64,000 nucleotides of DNA, taken from NCBI GenBank assembly GCA_964616465.1, contig CAZTTO010000017.1, forward strand, positions 1 through 64,000, given 5' to 3'. Within the stretch, counting starts at the first letter, position 1, and every line of letters starts with the position of its first letter. Position numbers and translations under genes: made by a program. Below the pieces are notes generated by a model that ran no database searches, had not been told where the DNA came from, and saw nothing but the letters and a program-made list of their open reading frames with translations. This document shows, piece after piece, positions 54,807-62,896 of the stretch. Source of the stretch: JAFLBI01 sp964616465 (GTDB lineage Bacteria > Bacteroidota > Bacteroidia > Chitinophagales > Chitinophagaceae).

Positions 54807-55437
54807 TGTGGTTCCGGAGCTCACAAAGGCTGATGCTGATTATGTTGCAATGATCAATCTTACTGAAAAAGAAGGAAAAAGAATGTATGGACCAGATTTC
54901 AAAATCTATGATGAAGATCTTCCTTTGGTAGTTAGAATGATTGCTTGGTTTGTGGAGGATGAGCAAGCAGCTGAATTAATGAATATAAACCTCAAGAAGG
55001 GGATATTATTAACTGGTCCAGTCGGCTGTGGTAAAACTGCTCTTTTTCGAGTCATGAGCCGCTGTGCCGATCAAAGTCGGAAATGCATCCTGAAGCCTTG
55101 TCGTGATGTTGCTTTTGAATATTCGGAAAATGGGAAATCAACCATAGCTAGATATTCTCACGCAAATGGATTTGATACCAAGCCAAGGGTGTTCTGCTTC
55201 GATGATCTTGGAGCTGAAACCTTGGGCACTCATTACGGCAATACCCTCAATGTAATGGCGGAAGTATTTATATCGAGATTCGAGCTGTTTGAGTTCAATG
55301 GACTGATCACTCACTTTACAACCAACCTAACATCCGGTGAAATTGAGGAGCGTTACGGAGTGCGTTTTAGAAGCCGATTAAGAGCTGCTTTTAATCTGAT
55401 AGCCTTCCCATCCAACGCCATTGATAAAAGGTCTTAA
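54757..55437 (+). CDS. DnaC-like AAA+ ATPase, helicase-loader type
   Basis: ATPase of 226 residues with Walker A GPVGCGKTA at residues 87-95, Walker B VFCFDDLG at 145-152 and an arginine finger region near FRSRLRAA. The family includes DnaC, IstB and phage loaders. No transposase is next to it, so a loader role with the preceding gene fits better than IstB. Start at 54757 overlaps the preceding gene by 50 bases; an internal start is possible. Confidence 0.85.
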   Translation: MSTSKITLQKTTQNLYDVVPELTKADADYVAMINLTEKEGKRMYGPDFKIYDEDLPLVVRMIAWFVEDEQAAELMNINLKKGILLTGPVGCGKTALFRVMSRCADQSRKCILKPCRDVAFEYSENGKSTIARYSHANGFDTKPRVFCFDDLGAETLGTHYGNTLNVMAEVFISRFELFEFNGLITHFTTNLTSGEIEERYGVRFRSRLRAAFNLIAFPSNAIDKRS

Positions 55438-55451
55438 TTAAAAACCGTTAT

Positions 55452-55892
55452 ATGAATTTGAAAGAAGTCATAACCCATCCCGATGTAAACAAGTACATCG
55501 CTAAAATCGAGTTCCACTTAATTGAAATTGGAGCTACACATATTCGGAAAGAATACAAAAACAAGGAATGTGTTGGAATTGGATTTTCGGTATTCAATGT
55601 TCAGAAGATGATGCATATTCCTTACTTGCTTACCACGCAAGTCGATAAATGTTACCAAAACATCTACGAAGAGCAGTATCGAGTCAGTCCAGAACGGTTC
55701 GACCATCTAAAACAACTTTCTGTCCGATTAGCTTGGAAGCTCTTAGCCGATTTGGTAGAAATGAAAGCAAAGCTCATAGTCACAGGAATTGCCTGTCCAC
55801 TAGAATCATTCTTGCCCTATTGCTTAGCTCAAGAAGATCCACCCATCACCTTCATCCAAAAAATCCGTTCAACAAGTTTTAATTGGAAGTAA
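55452..55892 (+). CDS. Conserved hypothetical element protein
   Basis: A 146-residue protein not recognised. It is soluble, with a mixed alpha/beta pattern (KYIAKIEFHLIEIGATHIRKE, PITFIQKIRSTSFNW) and no signal peptide. It follows the loader gene by 14 bases and is followed by a terminator, so it belongs to the replication operon. It could be an accessory of element replication or maintenance. Confidence 0.6.
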   Translation: MNLKEVITHPDVNKYIAKIEFHLIEIGATHIRKEYKNKECVGIGFSVFNVQKMMHIPYLLTTQVDKCYQNIYEEQYRVSPERFDHLKQLSVRLAWKLLADLVEMKAKLIVTGIACPLESFLPYCLAQEDPPITFIQKIRSTSFNWK

Positions 55893-55902
55893 CCAAATCC
55901 CC

Positions 55903-55934
55903 AGCCCTGGCATTTGCTAGGGCTAGGGTGTTTT
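55903..55934 (+). terminator. Rho-independent terminator ending the replication operon
   Basis: AGCCCTGGCA (55903-55912) pairs with TGCTAGGGCT (55915-55924) with one G-U pair, and TTTT follows at 55931-55934. Confidence 0.7.
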
Positions 55935-56018
55935 GTATGTAACTTCTTAAAATAATTACATTTTAAGTATATTTTTGAAATACTTGTTTCCATTAACATT
56001 GTATTCAAAACAGTTAAA

Positions 56019-56501
56019 ATGCGGTTTAGCTTACTCGCTATTATTTTACTTGCTCGAATTAGTTCAATTGCTCAATCAAATTCTGGTTTCAAGATGGGTG
56101 ATTCTGAACTAGTAAAATTTCTTGAAAGAAACTTAGTATCATATGTTATAAGTGAAAATGATAGTTCATCATATTCGTCAATAGCATTTTTAACCTTTGA
56201 CAATAACGGTAGCCTTGGAAAAATTGTATATATGGATGATTCGGATCATTCAGTGAAAAAGCATTTAAATACACTTCTATTCTCGTCAAAAGATATATGG
56301 GACAAGAAATTAACGAAGGATTTATTGCTACTTATTCCAATAGAGGTTATTATCTACGATAAGAATGAAAGTGTTATACCTAATCCTTTTATGAATAAGA
56401 TGTCGAAAGAGTTTTTATCAGAATTTAAGAATAGCAAATCATTAAAAACAATACTACTTGAGCCTATTAGAGTAGTTTCTTATAGGGAGATTAAAAGATA
56501 G
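56019..56501 (+). CDS. Exported hypothetical protein
   Basis: A 160-residue protein with an N-terminal signal peptide (about 1-19, ending SIAQS) and a soluble remainder. No motif or family recognised; a strand-rich region (SIAFLTFDNNGSLGKIVYM) and a helix-rich C-terminus are visible. Stands alone between terminator-like structures, typical of variable cargo. Confidence 0.55.
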   Translation: MRFSLLAIILLARISSIAQSNSGFKMGDSELVKFLERNLVSYVISENDSSSYSSIAFLTFDNNGSLGKIVYMDDSDHSVKKHLNTLLFSSKDIWDKKLTKDLLLLIPIEVIIYDKNESVIPNPFMNKMSKEFLSEFKNSKSLKTILLEPIRVVSYREIKR

Positions 56502-56596
56502 CCTTGCATTTGAGAAAATACAAGAGGTCATTTTATTAGATAATAATTTCAGTTATAAAAGAAAAAACCACCATAATTAATTCAGTGAAATAAAAG

Positions 56597-56622
56597 AGCC
56601 CCGTATAGAAATACAGGGCTTT
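56597..56622 (+). terminator. Stem-loop terminator after the exported hypothetical gene
   Basis: AGCCCCGTAT (56597-56606) pairs with ATACAGGGCT (56611-56620) in nine of ten positions around the tetraloop AGAA, followed by TTT. Confidence 0.55.
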
Positions 56623-56654
56623 AAAACGTTACTAGCCTCCGTATAGAAATACAG
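56601..56654 (+). repeat. Direct repeat of 16 bases
   Basis: CCGTATAGAAATACAG occurs at 56601-56616 and again at 56639-56654, a 38-base period. The first copy is the upper part of the terminator stem-loop; the second could fold as a short hairpin only. Confidence 0.65.
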
Positions 56655-56713
56655 ATGCGCCGTTTTTATAATCTATTTTACTCCCCTATTAGAAAATAAG
56701 GTAGGTTTTATTA

Positions 56714-56772
56714 AAGATGGAAACTGGTGAATCCATCTCAAAGCAAAATTTGCTTCACACCGTTTCCATCTT
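56714..56772. repeat. Long imperfect inverted repeat with nested hairpin
   Basis: AAGATGGAAACTGGTG at the left matches the complement of CACCGTTTCCATCTT-like sequence (56754-56772, read TTCACACCGTTTCCATCTT), with small bulges. Inside is a perfect AAGCAAA/TTTGCTT hairpin at 56741-56755. Could be a structured RNA, a decayed MITE-like element or a terminator pair. Confidence 0.5.
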
Positions 56773-57179
56773 ATGCTTATAAAAGGTTGACTAGGATTTT
56801 AGTTATGCAAAATTATTTATTCTCAATCTCAGCCAACGCATTTACTTGCAGTGCAAATAAATGAAGATTTTATCAAAACAGCTGTTTTTAAACGTTTATT
56901 AAAGGGCTAAGCTATGTTTAGGCTAATTTTACTCTTTTTAGACAATTTTTCACTGAATCAATTTTTAATCCTAAATTCGGAATATTGTAATCCTGGTAAG
57001 AGAATGAACACACGTGCATAAGGTTAGCAGACATCCGGAATTACAAGAATATACTGCCCGCCCCAACTTAATTTGATTAATGATTTTTCAGTAACATGTG
57101 ACTGAGAGTAGCGAAGCTGTGGATATTTACAAATTGTTCCTTCGGAAGTTTTAATAAATAATGAACTAGATTAAAATCA

Positions 57180-57728
57180 TTGCTGGATAAGTATATCAAT
57201 TTAATATATGGAGCTGTTGGCAAACAAAAGGTTGTTGATACATTAAAAGTATTATCAGACGATTTCATCTTAATAAATGATTTCAATATATCATTTTCTC
57301 AAGCCTTATTTTATAAACAAGAAGCTGATTATATAAAAAGCCTTCAAGTAGATCATTTTCTCATTGGCCCAACTGGTATTTTCATTATTGAGACAAAAAA
57401 CTGGAGTGGCTGATCATTAGGGGATTTAAGCTTTCGCTCACCTGTTGATCAATTAAGAAGATCAAGTTCTTGAGTATTTATGTTGTTGAATCATTTTAAT
57501 TTAAGTGGTTTAAAATTGAATAATCACCATTGGGGTAATAAGAAAATACCTATAAAAAGTATTATTGCTTTGATAAATAATAAGCCAAATCAGGATTTTC
57601 AATATGTAAAGATTTTGACTATATCCGAGTTGGTTGGATATATACAATATTTTAATACGAGTTTATCGATAAATGAAATAAAGTCCATAGCTGATTTATT
57701 TATTGCTTTAAATAAAAGGAAAATATGA
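57180..57728 (+). pseudogene. Decayed NERD-domain gene
   Basis: One reading frame encodes the nuclease-related NERD pattern: LSDDFILINDF, then VDHFLIGPTGIFIIETKNWSG, then SPVDQLRR, then MLLNHFNLSG and the C-terminal part. It is interrupted by two in-frame TGA stops at 57411-57413 and 57471-57473 with no frameshift. Upstream of 57180 the frame runs into stops, so the 5' end is also lost. NERD proteins are nuclease-like and occur near defence genes. Both stops interrupt conserved stretches, so readthrough is unlikely and decay is the simplest reading. Confidence 0.75.
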
Positions 57729-58438
57729 TGAAAATATTTACAACAATTATTAAGAGTGGGATTCTATTACTCTTTGCCTGTCAAGATACTTCCAAAACTA
57801 TAGCTTCTGAAGCCGAACAACTTGACTATAATAATGTTTCAATTTTAGATAGTCTTATTAAGATCCGACCTATTAAAGAGGATACTTTATTTTTAGGCTT
57901 TAAAATTGGAATGTCATTAAAAGAGTATAATCAACATGCTAACACAATCAAAAAAGATGGTCGGTTAATTGAATTTTCGAAAAAAATAATACTAAATACT
58001 TCAATTGGTAGAATTGATTTAGGTGAGGGTTATACGTTTACAACATCTATCATTAAAAAGACTAATGAAAAAAATATTACAGGTAAAGGAACTTATTATT
58101 TGAGACCAAAATTCTCAAAAAATGATAAATTAATTAGTTTAAACATCTATCCTATTGAAGAGTGGAACTCTATTGCTATTACAGATAATCAAACCTGGTT
58201 AAGAGAAAATATAATCTCAAATTCTGGCCGTCTATTAGATCGAAAATTAATCAGGGCAATGAAAAATGCTGAAATTATTTCTACATCTGATTTTGTTCAG
58301 CAAAATGGAAATCTCTTAATTTACCCTATTATGTTTGGAATTTCATATGAACCCAGTCAAGTAGTATTTTCAAAAATTAAGACAAAAATAAATGTAGATA
58401 GCTTAATTGAATTAAATAATAAGGAAATTGTATTTTGA
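57728..58438 (+). CDS. Hypothetical lipoprotein
   Basis: A 236-residue protein with a lipoprotein signal: short basic N-terminus, hydrophobic run ILLLFAC and Cys18. The mature part has no recognisable family; a strand-rich core (KPTFSK-like YYLRPKFSKNDKLISLNIYP) is visible. The ATG at 57728 overlaps the pseudogene's TGA; an ATG three bases earlier is also possible. Ends 21 bases before the MmeI-like gene. Confidence 0.6.
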   Translation: MKIFTTIIKSGILLLFACQDTSKTIASEAEQLDYNNVSILDSLIKIRPIKEDTLFLGFKIGMSLKEYNQHANTIKKDGRLIEFSKKIILNTSIGRIDLGEGYTFTTSIIKKTNEKNITGKGTYYLRPKFSKNDKLISLNIYPIEEWNSIAITDNQTWLRENIISNSGRLLDRKLIRAMKNAEIISTSDFVQQNGNLLIYPIMFGISYEPSQVVFSKIKTKINVDSLIELNNKEIVF

Positions 58439-58459
58439 ATCTTAGTAGATAGATTATAA

Positions 58460-61201
58460 ATGACTCTTAGTTGGAACGAAATAAAAGACCGGGCATTAAA
58501 GTTCTCAAAAGAATGGGCTGACACTTCAAACGAAGAAGCAGACGCAAAACCATTTTTAGTTGAGTTCTTTAATGTGTTTGGCATTACAAGTAAACGTGTT
58601 TCGACCTTTGAACACCGAGTTAAAAAACTTGACGACAAAGACGGCTACATTGACTTACTTTGGAAAGGGACGATTTTAATTGAAATGAAAAGTCGGGGCA
58701 AAAATCTAGACAAAGCATTTGAACAAGCCAAAGACTATTTACACGGACTGAAAGAACACGAATTACCGAAATACATTCTAATTTCTGACTTTGAAAATTT
58801 TCGTTTACACGACCTTGAAGAAACAAAGACAATTGAGTTTAAACTCAACGACCTTGTAAACAATGTTCAGCATTTTGGATACTTACTTGGCTATCAAAAG
58901 AAAGTTTACAAAGAACAAGACCCGGCAAACATCAAAGCAGCCGAGTTAATGGGCAAACTTCACGATAGACTTGAAGAAATTGGCTACACGGGACACCCCT
59001 TAGAAGTTTACTTGGTTCGTTTACTTTTCTGTTTGTTTGCCGAAGACACGACCATTTTTGAAAAGCAACAATTTCAAGAATACATCGAGCAACGTACCAA
59101 CATTGACGGAAGCGACCTTGCAGCAAAACTGCAAGAACTCTTTCAAGTTCTTAATACTCCAAAAGAAAAACGCTTTACAAATCTTGACGAGCAACTTGCA
59201 GACTTTCCATATGTAAACGGAAAGTTATTTGAAGAAAACTTGCCTACTGCAAGTTTCGATAGCAAAATGCGTCAAGCCCTTTTGGATTGCACTTACATTG
59301 ATTGGAGTAAAATTTCACCTGCAATTTTTGGCTCAATGTTTCAAAGCGTAATGAACCCGAAAGAACGCAGAAATCTTGGAGCACATTACACCAGCGAAAC
59401 CAACATTTTAAAACTCATTAAACCGCTTTTCCTTGACGAACTTTGGAAAGAGTTTGAAAACATCAAAGACAACAAAAGCAAACTCGGTGAATTTCATAGA
59501 AAAATAAGCACATACAAATTTCTTGACCCTGCTTGTGGTTGCGGTAACTTCTTAATCATTACTTACCGAGAACTTCGTTTGCTTGAATTGGAAGTTCTGA
59601 GAGCATTAAACAAGTCAGGCCAAAGAGTAATTGATGTAAGTAGTATAATTCTAATTGACGTTGACCAATTTTACGGCATTGAATACGAAGAATTTCCTGC
59701 AAGAATTGCCGAAGTAGCAATGTGGCTAATTGACCATCAAATGAACATGATGGTGAGCAACGAGTTTGGGCAATATTTTGTGCGTTTACCATTAAAAAAG
59801 TCAGCGAAAATTGTTCACGGAAATGCTTTACAAACAGAATGGGAAAGTGTAGTTACTAAAAACGAACTATCCTACATCATTGGAAATCCACCTTTCATTG
59901 GTAAACATTTACAGAACGAAAGCCAAAAAGCTGATATGGAAAAAATATTTGCTAATGTAAAAGGCGTTGGAGTTTTAGATTATGTTGCGGCTTGGTATTT
60001 AAACGCAGCCCAATACATTCAAGACACAAAAATTAAAGCTGCTTTTGTTTCAACTAACTCAATTGTGCAAGGCGAACAAGTCGGAATATTGTGGAATTTA
60101 CTTTTCACTAACTATAAAATTAAAATTCATTTTGCACATAGAACATTTAGTTGGAGCAATGAAGCAAAAGGTAATGCAGGAGTTCACGTTGTAATAGTTG
60201 GTTTCGCCAATTTTGACACTGTAACCAAGAGCATTTTTGAGTATGAAGATATAAAAGGCGAAGCCCAAGAGATAAAAGTTAAAAACATAAATCCTTATTT
60301 AGTTGAAGGAAAGGATTTTGCTTTGCTGTCAAGAACGAAACCGATGTGTAAAGTTCCAGAAATGTTATATGGGAATAAAATTGTTGACGGTGGATTTTAT
60401 CTTTTCACCGACATAGAAAAAGCGGACTTTATAAAAAAAGAACCTCTTTCTGAAAAGTTTTTCAAGTCAATTTTATCAGGAGATGAATTTATAAATGGTA
60501 GAAATAGATGGATTTTGTATTTAGCAGATATAGAACCTAACGAAATAAAAAGTTTACCCTTAATAAAAGATAGAATTGAAAGTGTAGCTAAATACCGAGC
60601 AGCAAGCACAAAATCTCAAACAAGAGAAACTTCAAAAACACCTACACTATTTGCCGAGCCAAGACAACCGAAAGATAATTTCTTATTAATTCCACGAACG
60701 TCCTCTGAAAATAGAAAATATTTGCCCTTAGGTTTTTACTCAAAAGACTTCATTGTAAATGATAGCTGTACGGCTTTACCTAAAGCTACATTATTTCATT
60801 TTGGCATACTTAGTTCAGTAATGCATATTACTTGGGTTAAATACACTTGTGGTAGATTAGAAAGTAGATTAAGATATTCAAATACAATAGTTTACAACAA
60901 CTTTCCTTGGCCAGAAAACCCAAACGACAAGCAAATAAAAGCTATAGAAGCAGCAGCACAAAAAGTATTAGATGCAAGACAGGAATTCCCTAACAGTTCA
61001 CTTGCCGACCTATACGACCCATTGACAATGCCACCTGTATTAGTAAAAGCACATAACGAACTTGACAAAGCTGTTGATTTAGCTTACAGACCACAAACAT
61101 TTACAAGTGAAGCCAACAGAATGGAATTTTTATTTGGGCTTTACGAAAAATATACGGCAGACTTGTTTTCAATTGAGAAGGTAAAAAGAAAGGCTAAATA
61201 G
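58460..61201 (+). CDS. MmeI-like type IIG/IIL restriction-modification enzyme
   Basis: Single-chain enzyme of 913 residues that cuts DNA and methylates adenine in the same site. The N-terminal PD-(D/E)xK nuclease has Asp65, Glu75 and Lys77, spaced D-x9-E-x-K as in MmeI. A helical spacer leads to the amino-methyltransferase with SAM motif FLDPACGCGNFL at 354-365 and catalytic NPPF at 476-479, then a target-recognition domain (about 600-850) and a C-terminal helical part. Family length is about 900-930. No separate S or R gene is needed. Codon use differs from the neighbours (many GAC, CAA and ACG codons), suggesting separate acquisition. Intact in sequence. Confidence 0.92.
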   Translation: MTLSWNEIKDRALKFSKEWADTSNEEADAKPFLVEFFNVFGITSKRVSTFEHRVKKLDDKDGYIDLLWKGTILIEMKSRGKNLDKAFEQAKDYLHGLKEHELPKYILISDFENFRLHDLEETKTIEFKLNDLVNNVQHFGYLLGYQKKVYKEQDPANIKAAELMGKLHDRLEEIGYTGHPLEVYLVRLLFCLFAEDTTIFEKQQFQEYIEQRTNIDGSDLAAKLQELFQVLNTPKEKRFTNLDEQLADFPYVNGKLFEENLPTASFDSKMRQALLDCTYIDWSKISPAIFGSMFQSVMNPKERRNLGAHYTSETNILKLIKPLFLDELWKEFENIKDNKSKLGEFHRKISTYKFLDPACGCGNFLIITYRELRLLELEVLRALNKSGQRVIDVSSIILIDVDQFYGIEYEEFPARIAEVAMWLIDHQMNMMVSNEFGQYFVRLPLKKSAKIVHGNALQTEWESVVTKNELSYIIGNPPFIGKHLQNESQKADMEKIFANVKGVGVLDYVAAWYLNAAQYIQDTKIKAAFVSTNSIVQGEQVGILWNLLFTNYKIKIHFAHRTFSWSNEAKGNAGVHVVIVGFANFDTVTKSIFEYEDIKGEAQEIKVKNINPYLVEGKDFALLSRTKPMCKVPEMLYGNKIVDGGFYLFTDIEKADFIKKEPLSEKFFKSILSGDEFINGRNRWILYLADIEPNEIKSLPLIKDRIESVAKYRAASTKSQTRETSKTPTLFAEPRQPKDNFLLIPRTSSENRKYLPLGFYSKDFIVNDSCTALPKATLFHFGILSSVMHITWVKYTCGRLESRLRYSNTIVYNNFPWPENPNDKQIKAIEAAAQKVLDARQEFPNSSLADLYDPLTMPPVLVKAHNELDKAVDLAYRPQTFTSEANRMEFLFGLYEKYTADLFSIEKVKRKAK

Positions 61202-61283
61202 TATTTAAGCTGAATTTTAAAGAATTTATAAATTAAATTATTGGTTATTTTTCAATAATATAAACAACATTTTCAAATTTTAT

Positions 61284-62153
61284 ATGATTTTTTTATTTCT
61301 ACTTGCGACTTTATTGGTTATTCAACATTTTTTAGAAAGAGTAAATAAGTATAAGAATTTACTTTTTTCTTTAAGTATTTTAATAATTCTAATTCAGTTA
61401 AAAATAGAAATTAGTGAAAATGAGCAGCAGCAGAGCATTGCTACTGCCATCAACAATTTGGATAAGCAGAACTTAAAAATTTCAGAAGCAAATATTAATG
61501 ATTTTAAAGGGTTTAGTATCTATTTTATCGGTGAGTTTGAAGATAGAAATAATAATGAAAGACAATTCCTTTTCGATATTGGTGAATCAGATTTAAATAA
61601 TCGATTTTCTTTATATCTTGATAAGAGACAAAATCTGGTTTTTAGGATTATAGATGGAATAGGAGAAACTCATTCATATATAATTAACAAAAAGGATTAT
61701 CTTTTTTATGAAAAAATACCCTTTTTAGTATATATAGAGCTGGGTGTTACTAATAACTATTCATTTGTAAGGCTTTATTTAAATAACAAACTCATTAATA
61801 ATAGTTTTATTAATTCCACTGAAGGAATAGTGGATGTGAAATATCTTAATAATTATCAGTCTTTAATTATTGGCCTAAGAAAAGTAGATCTTGGTATTAA
61901 TACCACTTCTCTTTATGATGAAAATATTGTAGGAACTCTTGGAGCTAATATGAATGGTAATTATATTTCTAAAGTATTTCCTTTTGAATTAGTGGTTTTT
62001 GGTGGTCTTATGCTTACTGAAAATCGCGAAAAAATTTGGAAAGGATTTCAAAAAGATATTGAATTCTTTAAATCTGTAAGAAGAATATTTAAGCCTTTTA
62101 ATGATGAAAAATATTATAAATTATCAAAATCAGGTTTTGAAGAGGTAAAATGA
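61284..62153 (+). CDS. Hypothetical membrane-anchored protein with lectin-like domain
   Basis: A 289-residue protein with two N-terminal hydrophobic helices (about 1-18 and 26-44) and a soluble remainder. The residues about 65-215 alternate strands in a pattern like concanavalin/LamG sandwiches (FSIYFIGEFEDRNNNERQFL, VRLYLNNKLIN). No catalytic motif seen. It lies between a restriction enzyme and a SIR2-like gene, so a defence role is conceivable but unproven. Confidence 0.5.
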   Translation: MIFLFLLATLLVIQHFLERVNKYKNLLFSLSILIILIQLKIEISENEQQQSIATAINNLDKQNLKISEANINDFKGFSIYFIGEFEDRNNNERQFLFDIGESDLNNRFSLYLDKRQNLVFRIIDGIGETHSYIINKKDYLFYEKIPFLVYIELGVTNNYSFVRLYLNNKLINNSFINSTEGIVDVKYLNNYQSLIIGLRKVDLGINTTSLYDENIVGTLGANMNGNYISKVFPFELVVFGGLMLTENREKIWKGFQKDIEFFKSVRRIFKPFNDEKYYKLSKSGFEEVK

Positions 62154-62196
62154 TTGGTATATTTCATCGTGAAATACTTAACAAATAACTATCCCC

Positions 62197-62207
62197 CCCT
62201 CCCTCAC
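62197..62207 (+). other. Candidate right attachment core (copy of tRNA-Ser end)
   Basis: CCCTCCCTCAC repeats positions 50245-50255 of tRNA-Ser exactly, inside an isolated C-rich patch of otherwise AT-rich sequence (62191-62210). If real, it is the right end of an element of about 12 kb. Confidence 0.35.
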
Positions 62208-62220
62208 AGGCATTCATATT

Positions 62221-62631
62221 ATGACAACAATTACATCAGTACTTAAAGACAAGGTGTTATTCCATCTTCGAGATAATTGCCCATTAGAGCAAATGGTTTT
62301 TGTTCCTACAAAAGAACTTTTAGCCGAAACCGAAACTGACTTTGAGACATTAAGAGCTATTCTATATCAATTTGAACGTTTTGGCTTTTTTAAAGAGGTT
62401 ATTGTTGGACATGAAAATACATCGATAATTATGTATTTAGAACTTCACGACTTTGCTAGTAAAGGTGGCTTTGCAATTCAAGAAGAAATATTTAAAGCCA
62501 ATATCGAAAAATTAGGCCTTGAAATTGACGAACTACGCAAGCAGCTAAGCCCAGACAAACTTGACACGGTGAATAAAATATCTTCTATTGCAGCTGCTTT
62601 ATTTGCTGGACTTGCTTTACTACCTAGGTGA
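62221..62631 (+). CDS. Hypothetical protein, winged-helix-like with C-terminal hydrophobic segment
   Basis: A 136-residue protein not recognised. Residues about 1-75 look like a winged helix (VPTKELLAETETDFETLRAIL, YQFERFGFFKEVIV). About 85-112 could be coiled coil (ANIEKLGLEIDELRKQL). The last 20 residues (ISSIAAALFAGLALLP) are hydrophobic and may insert in a membrane. Stands 13 bases after the C-rich patch at 62197-62207. Possibly a regulator or sensor tied to the membrane. Confidence 0.5.
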   Translation: MTTITSVLKDKVLFHLRDNCPLEQMVFVPTKELLAETETDFETLRAILYQFERFGFFKEVIVGHENTSIIMYLELHDFASKGGFAIQEEIFKANIEKLGLEIDELRKQLSPDKLDTVNKISSIAAALFAGLALLPR

Positions 62632-62896
62632 CAATTGTTATCAAGTGCATTCAGGGTATTACTTTGCTAGAGTCACGCATATAGCTCACACTTCCTGGCA
62701 TTTGCCTGTTTCCTGAGCTTTATAACAAACTTTAGCCAGTAATGAGGATTACTAATTCACAAGATTGTAATGTTCTAATAAATAATTAAATTCGTATAGA
62801 ACTAACTTATTGATACACATGATAACTCTTTTATACAATTATAATCGTTATTAAATATGTTAATGAGTTGGCGTTAAATATTAAAGACCCTTTAAA
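62632..62896. other. Gene-free gap before the SIR2-like gene
   Basis: AT-rich, with no gene, terminator or clear promoter box visible. Confidence 0.4.

Larger units (their letters stand above)
56502..57179. other. Long gene-free stretch of the island with repeats
   Basis: About 680 bases without a supported gene. It contains a stem-loop at 56597-56620, a 16-bp direct repeat, a larger hairpin at 56714-56772 and, near 56985-57050, a weak inverted repeat of TTGTAATCC with GGAATTACAA. It may be the remains of lost genes or insertions. Confidence 0.5.

Noticed and set aside
54757..55437. IstB of an IS21-type insertion sequence
   Set aside because: No istA transposase is adjacent and no terminal inverted repeats are visible; the context fits a helicase loader.
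57077..57286. A 69-codon minus-strand frame
   Set aside because: It is the complement of the NERD pseudogene start and has no family features.
57411..57473. TGA recoding (selenocysteine or readthrough) in the NERD gene
   Set aside because: No SECIS-like hairpin is evident, the 5' end is also lost, and NERD proteins are not known selenoproteins.
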